Shown piece by piece: positions 28,067 to 36,912 of a DNA stretch of 64,000 nt. Where the stretch lies: assembly GCF_003386235.1 (NCBI RefSeq), contig NZ_QRDZ01000004.1:310001-374000 (forward strand). The letters are read 5' to 3'. The stretch comes from Cohnella phaseoli (GTDB lineage: Bacteria; Bacillota; Bacilli; Paenibacillales; Paenibacillaceae). How positions within the stretch are numbered: the stretch's first letter is position 1; each line of letters opens with the position of its first letter. The notes under the pieces were generated by a model, which was not told the origin of the DNA, made no database searches, and saw only the letters and a program-made list of their open reading frames with translations. The translations under genes were made by a program, and so were the position numbers.

Positions 28067-29431
28067 TTATTTCAGCTTGTCGAGCACCGCTTGCGCGGCT
28101 TTGTCTCCTTGCTCCAGGAGCTGATCGATCGCGATTTTGCCGGAAAGGTATTCCGTGAAGATCGGATCAATCGCCCCGATCCATTCCTCCCACAGCGGGT
28201 TATCCCCGACGTTCGACGCATACTGCATGCTGTCCAGGAACACCTTGATGTGCTCCGGATTCCCTTGATGTTGGGACAATGCTGCTTCTGCCGTAGATTT
28301 CTTCGCGGTGATGCCTTCCGACAGGGTGGCGTTCAGCTGCTGCGCTTCATCGCTCAGGAAATATTCAATGAATTTCCAGCCGGCTTCCTTCTCCGCATCC
28401 TTGGCATGCGCGTTCAGTACCCAGGAATTGGCGACGAGCGCGCTGTAATTGACGCCTCCAACTCCTTTCGGCATAAGTGACACGTCGTAGTTGATCCCTT
28501 CTTGATCGTTGGACAGCCTTCTGGCGAAGTTGTCGTAGAACATGGCGACGATGCCCCTCGGGAACCAAGTGCCGTGGTTAGGGGTGATTTCGCCTTCCTG
28601 CGCTACGAGGCTTGGCGTAAGGCCTTCATCCCAGAACTTTTTCATATACACCATGGCTTCTTTGACCTTGGGATCGCTGGCGAACGTGCTCTTCGTCCGG
28701 GACTCGTCCAGAATGTCTCCGCCGAATTGGCGAATCGTCGTATACCATCCGTAACGGAAATGGTTCGCAAGACCGATTCCGTATTGCTTGGCGTCCGCGT
28801 TCGTCAGCTTTTGTGCCGCCTCGTACACGTCGTCGGTCGTCCAGTCCGCCGTCGGGTAAGCGACGTTGGCGGCATCGAACATCTCCTTGTTGTAGTACAG
28901 CGCATTGACTTGAATCGCTTGCGGAACGGCGAAATATTCGTTGTTCGCGTTCTTGATCGCCTCGAAGCCGAAGTAATCGTCGAGCTTAACATCCTTCAGA
29001 CGGTCGGTCAGGTTTTCGATCGCGCCTTCGCTCGCATATTGCGCGATGTACGGGCCGTCCAGCAAGTAGACGGTCGGACCTTGGCCCGCCGCCAAGTCTA
29101 CCTTTAAGTTGGTATAGTGCGTTCCCCAGTCGGTGCCTACGTTTTCGACCGTGACGTTCTTGTTGGCTTCCATGAACTTGTCAATGATTTGCCCGAACGT
29201 TTCGCGCGCTTTCTCGTCGGCGTAATAGGCGACCTGAATGGTGACGGGCTCACCGTTATCCGCGGTATTGCCGCTGGCCTCCGCCGTTGAATCCGGGCTT
29301 GCCTGGGACGATGACGCCGACGGACTGGCGGTCCCTCCGTTATTGTTGTTCGAGCTGCAGGCGGTCAGCGCCGCCGAGGTCAGCATGACGAGCGCGAACA
29401 GCGATAAAACCGACTTTCTTGACTTGCTCAC
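28067..29431 (-). CDS. Sugar-binding lipoprotein of ABC transporter 2
   Basis: This 454-residue protein starts at GTG 29431 with TAGGAGGGG upstream; this places the signal peptide at the N-terminus (KSVLSLFALVMLTSAALTAC, lipid-modified Cys25). A Ser/Asn/Ala-rich linker precedes a family-1 binding domain with YNKEMFDAANV and DYDVSLMPKG-like features. It is the last gene of the operon with the two permeases at 29475 and 30357. The divergent RpiR/ROK/NanE genes suggest an N-acetylated amino sugar or its oligosaccharide as ligand, which is inference. Confidence 0.92.
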   Translation of the reverse strand: MSKSRKSVLSLFALVMLTSAALTACSSNNNNGGTASPSASSSQASPDSTAEASGNTADNGEPVTIQVAYYADEKARETFGQIIDKFMEANKNVTVENVGTDWGTHYTNLKVDLAAGQGPTVYLLDGPYIAQYASEGAIENLTDRLKDVKLDDYFGFEAIKNANNEYFAVPQAIQVNALYYNKEMFDAANVAYPTADWTTDDVYEAAQKLTNADAKQYGIGLANHFRYGWYTTIRQFGGDILDESRTKSTFASDPKVKEAMVYMKKFWDEGLTPSLVAQEGEITPNHGTWFPRGIVAMFYDNFARRLSNDQEGINYDVSLMPKGVGGVNYSALVANSWVLNAHAKDAEKEAGWKFIEYFLSDEAQQLNATLSEGITAKKSTAEAALSQHQGNPEHIKVFLDSMQYASNVGDNPLWEEWIGAIDPIFTEYLSGKIAIDQLLEQGDKAAQAVLDKLK

Positions 29432-29474
29432 TTGTACCCCTCCTAAGGTTGCGTTCGTTTTTATGTCAGGGATA

Positions 29475-30344
29475 TTATCCTTTGACACCGGAAGTGGAAA
29501 TGCTCTTGACGAAGTAGGGCTGCGCGACGATAAAGAGCACGATGACCGGCAGCACGAGCAGCACGTTGCCGGCCATCTCCAGCTCGGGGCTCTGATTGTA
29601 CTGCCCGGTCGAAATGTCGCGGATGCGCAGCACCATCGTCCATAGACTGCTGTCCTTGCCGATGAAGATCATCGGATACAGAATTTCGCCCCATTTTTCC
29701 TGCAAGGTGAGAATGCCCAAAGTCAGCATCGGAGAGATCATCAGCGGCAGATGGATGCGGCTGTAGATCTTAAACCATCCCGCGCCGTCGATTTTGGCCG
29801 CCTCGTCCATCTCCTTCGGAATGGAGCGGAAAAACTGACGGAGCAAGATGATGCCGAAGGCGGTGGCCAGGAAGGGCGGAACGATCAGCGGGTAGTGGCT
29901 GCCGATCCAGCCCAGATTTCTGAAAATCATAAATTGGGGGATCATCGTCACTTGGGACGGCAGAAACATCGAGATTACGGCAAAGCCGAAAATGAAGCTT
30001 TTGCCCGGAAACGGAATTCTCGCAAAGGCGAAGGCGACAAGGCTGCAGGACAGAACCGTGCCGATCATCGCCAGGCCGGTTACTTTGACCGTGTTGTAAA
30101 AATACAGCAGGAACGGATGCCCCTTGTCGGGAAACAGCAGCTTTTCGTAGTTGTCCCAGCGGGGCGTCTCCGGGAACCATTTGAACGTATTCAGGAACTC
30201 CCCGTTCGTTTTCAGCGAAGCCAGAATCATCCAGACGAAGGGCAGCAGCATCGTGGCTGCGCCGACCAGCAGGATGAGGGCATTCAAGATCGAGAAGAAG
30301 CTGCGGTTTCTTCCGGACCTGCCGGGATATGCGTGACTGTTCAA
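29475..30344 (-). CDS. Carbohydrate ABC permease, MalG type
   Basis: This 289-residue permease has about six membrane segments. The EAA loop DEAAKIDGAGWFKIYSRIHL (near residue 180) contacts the ATPase, and the C-terminus KSISTSGVKG is typical of the MalG branch. TTG start with AGGAGG upstream. It follows the MalF-type gene by 12 bp and precedes the lipoprotein. No ATPase is encoded. Confidence 0.93.
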   Translation of the reverse strand: MNSHAYPGRSGRNRSFFSILNALILLVGAATMLLPFVWMILASLKTNGEFLNTFKWFPETPRWDNYEKLLFPDKGHPFLLYFYNTVKVTGLAMIGTVLSCSLVAFAFARIPFPGKSFIFGFAVISMFLPSQVTMIPQFMIFRNLGWIGSHYPLIVPPFLATAFGIILLRQFFRSIPKEMDEAAKIDGAGWFKIYSRIHLPLMISPMLTLGILTLQEKWGEILYPMIFIGKDSSLWTMVLRIRDISTGQYNQSPELEMAGNVLLVLPVIVLFIVAQPYFVKSISTSGVKG

Positions 30345-30356
30345 TAGATTCGCCTC

Positions 30357-31256
30357 CTATTCTTCGTAATGAACCCAGCGCTTTTGCAGCAGCAGCACGA
30401 GAAGCGTTACCGCGATCATGCAGAGGAACGATATCCAGGCGATTACGGACGCGTAGCCCATGTCCAAATAGCGAAACGCCTTTTCATAGAGATAGACCAT
30501 CAGGTGGGTATCCGAATATTTGTTGTACCGGTTGAACACCATCGTGAACTGCTGGTCGAACGCCTGGAAAGCGCTGGAGATCGACATGATCACGACCAGA
30601 AACGTTGTCGGGGAGAGCAGCGGCACGGTAATGCTGCGCAGGCGCTGCCACCTCGTCACTCCGTCGATTTCGGCGGATTCGTAGAGCGATTCGGGAATAT
30701 TGTTCAAGCCGATATAGTAGATGAACATCGCATAGCCCAGCCCTTTCCATACGGCGACCAGCGCCAAGGCGGGAATCAGCGTGCCGGAGCCGATCCCGAG
30801 GAAAGCGATGTCGGACATTCCAAACGCTCTGAGAATGCCGTTGACGATGCCGATTTCGGGCGCGAGCAGCCAGATCCACACCATTCCGACGACGAACCAG
30901 GAAGGGACGGCGGGAAAATAGTAGACGGCGCGCAGGACGGCCATTCCTTTGCCCTTGAAGAATCGTCCGGAATAGGTGAGCATTACCGCGAACAGCAGCG
31001 GAAGCGCGACCTGAATGGGCACGTAAATCAGGGCAAACTGCCAGGTGTTCTTGAAGGCCGTCATAAAGGACGAATCGTTCAGCAGCATCCGCACGTTATC
31101 GAGGCCGTTGAATTCGGGCGGCGAGATCACCTTGAATCTCGTAAACGAATAGTAGAGCGACATTGCCGCCGGAATGACGAAAAGAACGACGGCTCCGACA
31201 AGATAGGGCGCAATGAACAAATATCCCGTCAGGGAATCGGTAAATCTACGACGCAT
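30357..31256 (-). CDS. Carbohydrate ABC permease, MalF/UgpA type
   Basis: This 299-residue permease opens with LTGYLFIAPYLVGAVVLFVI, typical of UgpA/MalF-type subunits, and has the ATPase-docking loop ESAEIDGVTRWQRLRSITVP near residue 193. ATG with AAGGTGA upstream. First gene of the ABC-2 operon, reading away from the RpiR regulator. Confidence 0.93.
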   Translation of the reverse strand: MRRRFTDSLTGYLFIAPYLVGAVVLFVIPAAMSLYYSFTRFKVISPPEFNGLDNVRMLLNDSSFMTAFKNTWQFALIYVPIQVALPLLFAVMLTYSGRFFKGKGMAVLRAVYYFPAVPSWFVVGMVWIWLLAPEIGIVNGILRAFGMSDIAFLGIGSGTLIPALALVAVWKGLGYAMFIYYIGLNNIPESLYESAEIDGVTRWQRLRSITVPLLSPTTFLVVIMSISSAFQAFDQQFTMVFNRYNKYSDTHLMVYLYEKAFRYLDMGYASVIAWISFLCMIAVTLLVLLLQKRWVHYEE

Positions 31257-31278
31257 AGGGTCACCTTGCTCTCTCTTT

Positions 31279-31312
31279 TGTAAACGGTTTAGTTTTGCTG
31301 TTCTCGATTATA
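31279..31312 (-). promoter_or_regulatory. Promoter -10 and cre-like site of ABC-2 operon
   Basis: On the minus strand a perfect TATAAT lies at 31312-31307, about 50 bp before the permease start; the -35 is weak. TGTAAACGGTTTAG at 31279-31292 matches 12 of 14 cre positions and lies just downstream of the -10, where CcpA would block transcription. The rest of 31257-31544 holds no visible gene. Confidence 0.5.
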
Positions 31313-31479
31313 GAGCGGCGCCGGAGGGGATTCTATTTCCGTCTCTTTACTTTCGCTGCCATTCGTTTACTTGTTTGGCTTCCAAGGCTCCGGAATGGTC
31401 ACTAGAGAGAGTTCGAGAATGGATTGAAAAGAAATTCCGATATAAATGTGGGAAATGAAAATAATATCCGATTCGTTGC

Positions 31480-31508
31480 TTGTCAGTCGTTTTTATATCC
31501 GGTATGCT
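31480..31508 (+). promoter_or_regulatory. Predicted sigma-A promoter of the RpiR-type gene
   Basis: TTGTCA (31480-31485) and TATGCT (31503-31508) are separated by 17 bp, 37 bp before the start codon. Confidence 0.6.
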
Positions 31509-31544
31509 TGAACTATTAAACGAAAAGAAACGGGTGAAGAACGA

Positions 31545-32414
31545 TTGGCTAGAGTGGGGAGCAAGCTGAGTCAATCGAATACGCTGCTCATGATTTCGAG
31601 CATCTATTCGGCGCTGACGAAAGCCGAGAAGAAGGTGGCGGACGCCGTAAACGCCAATCCGGAAGAAGCGGTGCTGGCAACCGTGACGGACTTGGCGGAG
31701 CAAGCCGGCGTCGGGGAGACGTCGGTTATCCGGTTTTGCCGCAAGCTGGGGTTTCGCGGCTATCATGAATTTAAGCTGTCGGTCGCGCAGGATCTGGTGG
31801 ACCGGCCTTCATCGCTCGCCAACGCGGTGATCGGCGAAGACGACGACTTGATAACCGTCGCCCGCAAGGTGACGATGAATCATGAGATGATGCTGAAGAA
31901 CACGCTGGACCTGCTTAGCGCGGACAGCCTTCGAATGGCGGTCGACCAGATGCTGGCCGCGAACAAAATCTATGTTTACGGCGTCGGCTCTTCCGGCATT
32001 ACGGCACTGGATCTCCATTATCGTCTGATGCGCACCGGATTTAACGTCGAAGCCCATCGGGACTCCCACATCATTGCGATGTCGGCTTCGCTGGTTAAGC
32101 CCGGCGATCTCGTCTTTGGCATTTCTACGTCGGGCAGTACGCGCGACTTGGTTGACCCGGTGAAGCAGGCCAAGAAGAACGGAGCCGTCGTGATCTGCCT
32201 GACGAGCCATCTGCGCTCGCCGATCGCGGCCTACGCCGATACGGTGCTGCTTGTCCCGTCCCGAGAGCTGCCGACTGAGGGCGGCGCATTGTCGACGAAG
32301 TTCACTCAGGTTCATCTGCTTAATATTTTGACCACGCTGCTCACGATGAAGGCGCAGGGAGCGAATCAGGCGCTGGACAAGACGGCGATGTCGGTCGTGG
32401 ACAAGCTGTATTGA
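31545..32414 (+). CDS. RpiR-family transcriptional regulator
   Basis: This 289-residue protein has an N-terminal RpiR HTH domain (residues about 1-80; LTKAEKKVADAVNANPEEA, then AGVGETSVIRFCRKLGFRGY) and a C-terminal SIS sugar-phosphate-binding domain (IYVYGVGSSGITALDLHYRL; GDLVFGISTSGSTRDLVDP). TTG start with a weak GGTGA upstream. Placed between a minus-strand ABC operon and plus-strand ROK kinase and NanE genes, it most likely responds to an amino-sugar phosphate and controls all three units, as RpiR proteins do in sialic acid and MurNAc systems. Confidence 0.93.
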   Translation: MARVGSKLSQSNTLLMISSIYSALTKAEKKVADAVNANPEEAVLATVTDLAEQAGVGETSVIRFCRKLGFRGYHEFKLSVAQDLVDRPSSLANAVIGEDDDLITVARKVTMNHEMMLKNTLDLLSADSLRMAVDQMLAANKIYVYGVGSSGITALDLHYRLMRTGFNVEAHRDSHIIAMSASLVKPGDLVFGISTSGSTRDLVDPVKQAKKNGAVVICLTSHLRSPIAAYADTVLLVPSRELPTEGGALSTKFTQVHLLNILTTLLTMKAQGANQALDKTAMSVVDKLY

Positions 32415-32440
32415 ATAGGATAGTTTAAGTCTGGGGAATG

Positions 32441-32470
32441 AAGCGGCCCTCTAATTGAGGGTATCCGCTT
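32441..32470 (+). terminator. Hairpin after RpiR-type gene
   Basis: AAGCGG-CCCTC pairs with GAGGG-(TAT)-CCGCTT around a TAATT loop, followed by a T-rich stretch. Confidence 0.65.
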
Positions 32471-32480
32471 GATTTTGATT

Positions 32481-32496
32481 GGAGATTAAATTCTCC
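32481..32496 (+). promoter_or_regulatory. Candidate operator upstream of ROK kinase
   Basis: GGAGATTAAATTCTCC is a palindrome with 5-bp arms just upstream of GATAAT (32505-32510), so it would overlap the -35 region. A similar 16-mer (13 of 16 identical) lies upstream of nanE at 33628. The neighbouring RpiR-type protein is the natural candidate to bind; inference. Confidence 0.4.
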
Positions 32497-32538
32497 TTAA
32501 ATGAGATAATAAAAGGATTATTTCGAATTTCCTGAAAT

Positions 32539-32613
32539 GAACCAATGAAGCTTCGGAAAGATGACCCGTTTGAAGTGAAAGAAGAGAATGGCTTCTTCCC
32601 TCTTCATTGGTTC
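32539..32613 (+). promoter_or_regulatory. Leader inverted repeat before ROK kinase
   Basis: GAACCAATGAAG (32539-32550) and CTTCATTGGTTC (32602-32613) are a perfect 12-bp inverted repeat with a 51-nt interval containing smaller GAAGA/TCTTC pairs. It ends 26 bp before the start codon and may fold in the leader RNA. Confidence 0.45.
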
Positions 32614-32638
32614 CATTTAAATAGAAGGGGAGAGAAAG

Positions 32639-33586
32639 ATGGAGTATGCGATTGGAGCGGACATCGGGGGGACGAAAATTCAAATTGCCGCCGTTGATCG
32701 GGAGGGACGCGTAGTCGACCGTCATCTGCTGCCGACCGAAGCGCAGCTTGGGCCGGATCAAGTGATGGGTAAGCTGCTGTCGGGAATCGGGCTAATTCTG
32801 AGTCGGATGCCCGCGAACGCCCGAATTACGGGCATCGGCGTAGGCAGCGCCGGGCAAATCGATTTTGCTTCGGGTACGGTTGCTTTTGCCGGAGATCAGC
32901 TGCCGGGCTGGACAGGGACGCCGATCAAGGCGCGCGTGGAAGAGAGGTTCGGCTTGCCGACCTATGTGGACAACGACGTGAATGTCGTCGCAGTCGCGGA
33001 ACGGCTGTATGGAGCGGGACTGGGACTGGACAGCTTTCTGTGCGTTGCGCTTGGAACGGGAATCGGCGGCGCGATCGTCGAAGCGGGGCGGATCGTTCGG
33101 GGGGCACAGGGCTGTGCCGGTGAGCTGGGCCATGTTTCCGTCGATTTTAACGGACCGCGCTGCAGCAATTGCGGCAACAACGGGTGTGTGGAGCTGTACG
33201 CCTCCGGTTCGGGCATTGCTCGACTCGGGAGCGAGTTGATCGACGCAGCCAAGGAGCTTCCCGCTTGGCGAGCGGACTCCCGCGAGATCGCGCAAGCATG
33301 GCTCCAAGGTGACCCGCAAGCTGCGCAGGTTATGGGAATTGCGATCCGCGCGCTTGCGGCGGCGATCGCCGGCTACATTCACATGTGCAATCCGCAGGCG
33401 GTCATCGTCGGCGGGGGAGTTTCGGAGACGGGCTCCGTCTTTCTGGATGAGCTAGACCGGGAGGTGCGCGGCCGCACATCGCCAAGCGTCAGATCGGCTT
33501 ACCGGTTGCTGCCCGCCTATGTCGGCAACGACGCCGGAGTGATCGGAGCGGCAGCTCAAGTGTGGTTGTACGGTGGTAATATCTAA
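32639..33586 (+). CDS. ROK-family sugar kinase, probable N-acetylmannosamine kinase
   Basis: This 315-residue kinase has the N-terminal phosphate loop GADIGGTKIQIAAVD, the catalytic-region sequence VDNDVNVVA, the substrate His in GELGHVSVD, and the ROK zinc motif CSNCGNNGCVE near residue 175. ATG has AGGGGAGAG upstream. Adjacent to nanE, it most likely phosphorylates ManNAc (NanK role); glucokinase or another HexNAc kinase cannot be excluded by sequence alone. Confidence 0.9.
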   Translation: MEYAIGADIGGTKIQIAAVDREGRVVDRHLLPTEAQLGPDQVMGKLLSGIGLILSRMPANARITGIGVGSAGQIDFASGTVAFAGDQLPGWTGTPIKARVEERFGLPTYVDNDVNVVAVAERLYGAGLGLDSFLCVALGTGIGGAIVEAGRIVRGAQGCAGELGHVSVDFNGPRCSNCGNNGCVELYASGSGIARLGSELIDAAKELPAWRADSREIAQAWLQGDPQAAQVMGIAIRALAAAIAGYIHMCNPQAVIVGGGVSETGSVFLDELDREVRGRTSPSVRSAYRLLPAYVGNDAGVIGAAAQVWLYGGNI

Positions 33587-33627
33587 ACGAATGAGCGTAA
33601 TTAATGGGCATTCTAAGTTCTCATTTT

Positions 33628-33643
33628 GGAGATTATATCCTCT
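33628..33643 (+). promoter_or_regulatory. Candidate operator upstream of nanE
   Basis: GGAGATTATATCCTCT resembles the palindrome at 32481. It lies about 50 bp upstream of a perfect TATAAT at 33695-33700 that probably serves nanE. Confidence 0.35.
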
Positions 33644-33764
33644 TTTATTTATTAAAATAAAAGAAATATCTTTAATTGGGGAGAGCGGACTGTTATAATG
33701 AGGCCATCGCAAAGTATTGCGAGTCCGCATTTGGCTATGCAAACTTAGAATAGCAGGTGATGAA

Positions 33765-34466
33765 ATGATTCAAAAACTTATTGATCAAATGGCCGGGGGG
33801 CTTGTCGTTTCCTGCCAGGCCTTGGATAACGAACCGTTGTACGGCCCGGAGCATATGGCCGTGATGGCGGCAGCGGCAGCGGAAGGCGGAGCGGTGGCGA
33901 TCCGGGCCAACACGCCTCAGGATGTGCGCGCGATCAAGAGGAAGTGCGGGTTGCCGCTGATCGGATTGTATAAGAAGCATTATGCCGATTCCGACGTCTA
34001 CATTACGCCGACCCTGTCCGAAGTAAAGGAGATCGCCGAAGCCGGAGCGGAGTTCGTCGCCGTCGATGCGACCTCGCTGCCGAGGCCTGGCGGTCAATCT
34101 TTAGAAGATTTCATTGCAGGCATTCGCGAAGCATGTCCGCAGGTCGGCATTGTCGCCGACGTATCGACTTTTGAAGAAGGAGTCGCCGCGATGAAGCTGG
34201 GCGTCGATCTCGTATCGAGCACGCTGTCGGGCTATACTCCGCATAGCCCGCAACAGGCAGGGCCCGATATCGAGTTGGTTCGGAGACTGGCCGAGCTGCG
34301 CGAGACGCCGGTTCTGGCTGAGGGGAGAATCTGGACGCCGGAGGAGTGTGAGGCTTGCTTGCAAGCGGGGGCTCACTCGGTTGTCGTCGGGACGGCGATA
34401 ACCCGCCCGCAGTTGATTACGCGCAGATTCGTCAACGTTTTTCAATCGTTTAAGGCGTCCAACTAA
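33765..34466 (+). CDS. nanE: N-acetylmannosamine-6-phosphate 2-epimerase
   Basis: This 233-residue TIM-barrel enzyme converts ManNAc-6-P to GlcNAc-6-P. Signatures: GGLVVSCQALDNEPLYGPEH, AIRANTPQDVRAIK, GLYKKHY, YITPTLSEV, VAVDATSLPRP, STLSGYTPHS and a C-terminal phosphate-binding VVVGTAITRP. ATG at 33765 (AGGTGA upstream) is preferred to the extended frame from 33717. A terminator follows. No sialic acid lyase is in the window, so free ManNAc rather than sialic acid may be the entry point. Confidence 0.95.
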   Translation: MIQKLIDQMAGGLVVSCQALDNEPLYGPEHMAVMAAAAAEGGAVAIRANTPQDVRAIKRKCGLPLIGLYKKHYADSDVYITPTLSEVKEIAEAGAEFVAVDATSLPRPGGQSLEDFIAGIREACPQVGIVADVSTFEEGVAAMKLGVDLVSSTLSGYTPHSPQQAGPDIELVRRLAELRETPVLAEGRIWTPEECEACLQAGAHSVVVGTAITRPQLITRRFVNVFQSFKASN

Positions 34467-34494
34467 ATTCGTTTTTCAGTGTTAAACGGGACAA

Positions 34495-34523
34495 GTCGGG
34501 AGAGCAAATCTCCCGGCTTTTTG
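34495..34523 (+). terminator. Rho-independent terminator after nanE
   Basis: GTCGGGAGA pairs with TCTCCCGGC (one G-T) around GCAAA, followed by TTTTT. Confidence 0.88.
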
Positions 34524-34627
34524 CGTATGTCCGATGAATTGACTTACATTAGCTCGCGTAGCGGTCCGCCACCGTAAGAGGCGTTCAAACGCGCGGATTC
34601 GCTCGCGTAACGGCATGGAACGATCGG

Positions 34628-35497
34628 TTAGCTTGTTTTACGGTAAGCGGAGGGGGACACCCCCTCGCGCGTGCGAAACGCTCTGCTGAACGCATGTATG
34701 CTCTGGAAGCCCAGCTCTTCGGCAATGCGCGTCAACGATAGGTCGGTGAAACGGATCATTTCTTTCGCCTTCTCCAGCCGAACGGACAGATGGTATTGAA
34801 TCGGCGTTATTCCGTAAGCTTTCTTGAACAGCCGGCATAAGTAATATTTGCTCATATTGGCCAGCCCGGCGAGCTCTTCAAGCGTCGCTTCTTCGTGGAG
34901 ATGATGGGACAGATAGTTTTTGACCCGATCCAGTTGCTCGCGGTTGGAGTGAAGATGCGGGCTGCGCTGCCAATGGATTTCTCGAAGAAGGTGCATCCAG
35001 AGCTGAATGAACAAGCCTTTGGCCGTCGTCTCGTAGTAAGGGAATTTGCTGTCGAACTCGAAAATAATGTCCATCATCAACTGTTCGATGGCTTCCGGTT
35101 TGTTGAGGCGAATATGGCTGGGGAGCGGCGGAGTCATGTCTCGCAGGTCGTTCGGACGAATCCATTGCCGCTCCCGCTCGTTTAACCGGGAATAAGGCTT
35201 AAACGATATCGGAACCTCGGGGCTGTCATCCTGATAATACAGATCGAAATGAAGATGCGGCTGACGCAGCGGCCGATCGTTCATCGTACGTATAGAATGA
35301 GGCTGGTTCGGCTTGAACAGAAACAGGTCTCCCGGTATGCCCTTATAGGCGATCCCATCGACAATAACCTCACATTCCCCTTCTTTGATGTACAGCAACT
35401 CATAGTCGAAAAGAACCCTTTCCGGAATATGAACCGGAGGGTAGATCGTCGAATCCCAGGCAACGCGAATATAGGGCGATAAGCGATTCAAGTCCAT
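34628..35497 (-). CDS. AraC-family transcriptional regulator
   Basis: This 289-residue protein has an N-terminal cupin-like domain (LFDYELLYIKEGECEVIVDG; LFLFKPNQPHSIRT) and two C-terminal HTH motifs (LEELAGLANMSKYYLCRLFK; LTRIAEELGFQSIHAFSRAF). ATG has AAGGAG 10 bp upstream. Divergent from the GH172 gene, which it probably regulates in response to a sugar. Confidence 0.92.
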   Translation of the reverse strand: MDLNRLSPYIRVAWDSTIYPPVHIPERVLFDYELLYIKEGECEVIVDGIAYKGIPGDLFLFKPNQPHSIRTMNDRPLRQPHLHFDLYYQDDSPEVPISFKPYSRLNERERQWIRPNDLRDMTPPLPSHIRLNKPEAIEQLMMDIIFEFDSKFPYYETTAKGLFIQLWMHLLREIHWQRSPHLHSNREQLDRVKNYLSHHLHEEATLEELAGLANMSKYYLCRLFKKAYGITPIQYHLSVRLEKAKEMIRFTDLSLTRIAEELGFQSIHAFSRAFRTREGVSPSAYRKTS

Positions 35498-35608
35498 AAG
35501 GGATCAGCTCCTTAAGATGGAGTATCTCAGTTGAGATGAGCAATATTCGTTAAATAAAGGTCGATCCCTGCTAAAGAAAAAGAGACGATGATCTAATAAT
35601 ATTAACGT

Positions 35609-35622
35609 TGTAAGCGTTGTTT
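35609..35622 (+). promoter_or_regulatory. cre-like site upstream of GH172 gene
   Basis: TGTAAGCGTTGTTT matches 12 of 14 cre positions, in the 179-bp divergent region between AraC and GH172 genes. The rest of that region is AT-rich without a clear promoter pair. Confidence 0.35.
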
Positions 35623-35676
35623 TAATTGTATTCATCATCAAGAGCCATGACAATAATCAATCAAAGGAGCATCGTC

Positions 35677-36759
35677 ATGTATTCATTTAACGGCTTGGAC
35701 ATGGGGCTTGGCAATCTATCCCGATTGTCGAATGCGGTAACGAGATCGATCAGTGCCGAGAACTTCACAGGCGAGAAGGGCAAGGGAGGTATGGCGACGG
35801 AAGGAACGGGCGCCGGCTGCGCCCGCGATCTGGGGATCGGCTGGAAGGTCTCGCCTTCCGTCGAGATCGAGCCGGGAGCGACCTTCGAGATGGCGAATAT
35901 TCAAGGGATGGGCGCCATTCAGCATATTTGGTTAACCTGTTTTCCTACGACCTGGCGGAGTCTGATCGTTCGTATGTACTGGGACGATGAAGAGCAGCCG
36001 TCCGTCGAGGCGCCGGTAGGGGATCTGTTCTGCAACGGCTGGCAGGAGAGGTGCAACGTCAACTCGCTTCCCGTCGCCGTTAATCCGGCCGGAGGGATGA
36101 ATAGCTACTGGCAAATGCCGTTCCGGAAAGCGGCGCGTCTGACCGTGGAAAATACGTCGGGGGAGAAGGCGGTGCTCTATTACCAGATCGATTATACGCT
36201 GACCGACGTACCGGAGGATGCGGCTTATTTTCACGCTCAGTGGCGCAGAAGCAGTCCTGTGCCTTACAAGGACGTTCATACGATTCTTGATGGCGTTAAA
36301 GGGAAGGGCCATTATGTGGGCGTGTATCTGGCCTGGCAAGTGAACAACACGGGCTGGTGGGGAGAAGGAGAAATCAAGTTTTATATGGACGGAGACCGCG
36401 ATTTTCCGACGATCTGCGGCACAGGAACGGAGGACTATTTCGGCGGGGCGTGGAACTGGGAGCAGCCCCAGGGCGAGTACGGCACCTATTCCACTCCGTA
36501 TCTCGGCATGCACCAGGTCATTAAGCCCGATGGACTGTATCGCAGCCAGCAGCGCTTCGGCATGTACCGCTGGCATGTCATGGACCCGATCCGTTTCGAG
36601 TCGGAGCTGAAGATAACGATTCAAGATCTAGGCTGGCGCTCCGGCGGACGTTATCTGCCGCAGCAAAGCGACATCGCCTCAACGGTGTTCTGGTATCAGT
36701 CGGAGCCGCATGCCTCATTCCCGGCGCTTCCGGGCAATGACGAGCGGGAAGTCATCTGA
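35677..36759 (+). CDS. GH172 (DUF2961) family glycoside hydrolase
   Basis: The protein has 360 residues when started at ATG 35677, which has AAAGGAG 8 bp upstream; the frame is open further up without a ribosome site. DUF2961 signatures: SAENFTGEKGKGGMATEG near the start, PGATFEMANIQGMGAIQHIW, and CGTGTEDYFGGAWNW with a conserved Glu252 in the position of a family catalytic glutamate. No signal peptide, so cytoplasmic. GH172 members act on fructofuranose and arabinofuranose linkages; which applies here is not visible. Divergent from an AraC regulator and closed by a terminator. Confidence 0.9.
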   Translation: MYSFNGLDMGLGNLSRLSNAVTRSISAENFTGEKGKGGMATEGTGAGCARDLGIGWKVSPSVEIEPGATFEMANIQGMGAIQHIWLTCFPTTWRSLIVRMYWDDEEQPSVEAPVGDLFCNGWQERCNVNSLPVAVNPAGGMNSYWQMPFRKAARLTVENTSGEKAVLYYQIDYTLTDVPEDAAYFHAQWRRSSPVPYKDVHTILDGVKGKGHYVGVYLAWQVNNTGWWGEGEIKFYMDGDRDFPTICGTGTEDYFGGAWNWEQPQGEYGTYSTPYLGMHQVIKPDGLYRSQQRFGMYRWHVMDPIRFESELKITIQDLGWRSGGRYLPQQSDIASTVFWYQSEPHASFPALPGNDEREVI

Positions 36760-36829
36760 TTGCAGCTTGACAAGGAGCTGGCTCCCCGACAATAATAATG
36801 GCAATAACATATTGATTCGACCGGTCGTG

Positions 36830-36876
36830 AAGCACACCCGGCAGCGCCTTTTGGGCGTCTGTGGGTGTGCTTTTTT
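36830..36876 (+). terminator. Rho-independent terminator after GH172 gene
   Basis: AAGCACACCC pairs with GGGTGTGCTT, with inner CAGCGCC/GGGCGTCTG pairing, followed by a T-run. Confidence 0.85.
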
Positions 36877-36912
36877 ATATTCGGACGAGTCGGTGGAGAC
36901 GAGGTGCAGGTC

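Noticed and set aside
34524..34627. Possible small RNA or repeat with GCTCGCGTARCGG twice
   Set aside because: Only two short similar stretches and no stable fold or promoter were evident.
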